NCBI GenBank assembly: GCA_903938445.1
Contig: CAJADG010000082.1
Span: forward strand, 1 to 64,000
Direction: 5' to 3'
Length of the DNA: 64,000 bases
Origin: an uncultured Bacteroidota bacterium
GTDB taxonomy: Bacteria; Bacteroidota; Bacteroidia; Chitinophagales; Chitinophagaceae
The notes beneath the pieces are model-generated. The model was not told where the DNA came from, searched no databases, and worked only from the letters and a program-made list of their open reading frames with translations. How positions within the stretch are numbered: the first letter of the stretch is position 1; every line of letters begins with the position of its first letter. Positions 62,853 through 64,000 of this stretch are shown here, piece by piece. The position numbers and the translations under genes are program-made.

Positions 62853-64000
62853 ATGATTAAAAAATTAATAAGCAGACCCGTTTTTTCTATAGTAATTTCA
62901 ATCGTAATTGTATTATTGGGTCTTTTGTCATTAATACAGTTACCGGTTACACAGTTTCCATCTGTTTCACCACCAAAGGTTAATATTGTTGCAGAGTACC
63001 CAGGTGCGAATGCAGAATTAATGATTAAAGCGGTTGTAATTCCATTAGAGCGTGCGTTAAACGGTGTCCCTGGTCTTAAATATATTGCATCTGATGCGGG
63101 TAATGACGGAGCTTGTTCCATCACAGTTGTTTTTAAATTAGGTACGGATCCCAATATTGCATCTGTCAATGTTCAAAATAGGGTAGCTGCAGTTAACAAT
63201 AAGCTTCCACCTCAGGTTATTAAAGAGGGTATTAAAATTTCAAGGGAAGAATCCAACATGTTGATGTATGTGAACTTAATAAGTAAGGATAGTAACCTGG
63301 ACGTTAATTTCTTATACAATTATGCCGACATTAATTTGCTTTCTGAATTAAAAAAGATCGATGGTGTTGGTTTTGCAGATATTTTAGGAAATAGAGAATA
63401 TGCCATGCGTGTTTGGTTAAAGCCAGACAGAATGGTTGCTTATAATATTTCGGCTGACGAAGTGTTACAAGCGATTGATGAACAAAATTTAGAAGCGGCA
63501 CCTGGTAAAACAGGAGAAAGCTCTGGAAAACAAGCACAAACCTTTCAATATGTTTTAAAATACCCAGGTAGATATAATACCAAAGAGGGATATGAAAATA
63601 TTATTTTAAGATCTAGTGCGAGTGGACAGGCTATTAAAGTAAAAGATGTTGCGGATGTAGAATTTGGAAGTTCTTATTATGACTTGTATTCCAAAATGGA
63701 TGGTAAACCATCTGCTGCCATTATGATTAAGCAATCTTATGGAAGTAATGCAAGAGAGGTTATTCAAAATATCAAAACCAAGTTAGACGAAATTAAACAA
63801 ACCTCTTTTCCAAAAGGGATGGATTATGAATTGAGTTATGATGTATCCAAATTCTTAGATGCATCTATCGAAAAAGTAATTCACACTTTAATTGAAGCAT
63901 TTTTATTAGTTGGATTTGTTGTGTTTTTATTTTTGGGCGATTGGAGGTCCACTTTAATTCCTGCCATCGCTGTACCCATTTCCTTAATTGGTACTTTTTT
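62853..64000 (+). CDS. RND efflux pump inner-membrane transporter (AcrB/HAE1 type), 3' end outside the window
   Basis: An open reading frame runs from the ATG at 62853 to the end of the window (about 382 codons) and is not in the ORF track because its stop lies outside. The translated start is MIKKLISRPVFSIVISIVIV, followed by LPVTQFPSVSPPKVNIVAEY, PGANAELMIKAVVIPLERALNGVPGL and VNVQNRVAAVNNKLPPQV. These are the porter-domain blocks of HAE1-family AcrB-like pumps. Near the end a second membrane helix begins (LIEAFLLVGFVVFLFLGDWRSTLIPAIAVPISL). It would use the proton gradient to expel drugs or other hydrophobic compounds. It is co-transcribed with the adaptor. Confidence 0.95.
   Translation, partial: MIKKLISRPVFSIVISIVIVLLGLLSLIQLPVTQFPSVSPPKVNIVAEYPGANAELMIKAVVIPLERALNGVPGLKYIASDAGNDGACSITVVFKLGTDPNIASVNVQNRVAAVNNKLPPQVIKEGIKISREESNMLMYVNLISKDSNLDVNFLYNYADINLLSELKKIDGVGFADILGNREYAMRVWLKPDRMVAYNISADEVLQAIDEQNLEAAPGKTGESSGKQAQTFQYVLKYPGRYNTKEGYENIILRSSASGQAIKVKDVADVEFGSSYYDLYSKMDGKPSAAIMIKQSYGSNAREVIQNIKTKLDEIKQTSFPKGMDYELSYDVSKFLDASIEKVIHTLIEAFLLVGFVVFLFLGDWRSTLIPAIAVPISLIGTF

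Overview
This 64 kb window is a stretch of chromosome from a Bacteroidota bacterium, most likely of the Chitinophagaceae or a close relative. That placement is inference from several signs. The DNA is AT-rich. Ribosome-binding sites are mostly A/T-rich rather than Shine-Dalgarno. Many genes have a TAnnTTTG element (the Bacteroidota -7 box) just upstream. Family content fits too: a DUF1800/DUF1501 pair with a type IX secretion tail, DUF2480, DUF2891, a GH3-type protein and an MG2/plug hybrid protein. No insertion sequence, prophage, CRISPR array or restriction locus is seen, so this is core genome rather than a mobile region.

Layout. 0-9.7 kb (mostly minus strand): a class IV aminotransferase, a Gly/Tyr-rich secreted protein (plus strand), a secreted M14 carboxypeptidase, an unknown gene preceded by a strong promoter and a structured leader RNA, a MoxR/VWA pair, and a small membrane protein with a lipoprotein. 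9.8-22 kb: exported hydrolases (L,D-transpeptidase, beta-lactamase-like protein, acetamidase/formamidase, acetyl-esterase-like protein), the DUF1800/DUF1501 operon and the MG2/plug protein, then tRNA-Phe. 22-30 kb: EamA transporter, asnS, rho, nadD, feoA, ybeY and mnmG, with two parS-like palindromes between ybeY and mnmG. 30-40 kb: two tandem amidohydrolases, polA, DUF2480 and a PpiD/SurA-like foldase. 39.8-40.6 kb: a 780 bp very AT-rich gap with DnaA-box-like sites. 40.6-48.5 kb (plus strand): recA, an acyltransferase, mgsA, an M28 peptidase, uvrB, pnuC and a nadR-type kinase. 48.5-57.5 kb: mtgA, an unknown secreted protein, a LysE exporter, GH3, an IMPase-like phosphatase, thiL, nagA-like, nitrilase, recX and dnaN. 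57.6-64 kb: a sterol-desaturase-like membrane enzyme, kdsB, a sugar MFS transporter, a KdnB-like iron alcohol dehydrogenase, and an RND efflux pump whose inner-membrane gene runs off the end.

How the genes fit together. The window is rich in information-processing and chromosome-maintenance genes (asnS, rho, ybeY, mnmG, polA, recA, uvrB, recX, dnaN). It also holds three NAD-related genes (nadD, pnuC, nadR-type kinase) and envelope genes (mtgA, L,D-transpeptidase, kdsB, a possible kdnB, foldase, RND pump). The mnmG/parS-like pair and the DnaA-box-bearing gap upstream of recA lie about 12.5 kb apart, so this may be an origin-proximal region; that is a hypothesis. No clearly new multi-gene system was found. 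The best leads are the structured leader RNA at about 5.4 kb, the parS-like pair, the candidate origin, the rho reading frame that lacks a Rho_N domain, and the kdsB/KdnB-like neighbourhood.
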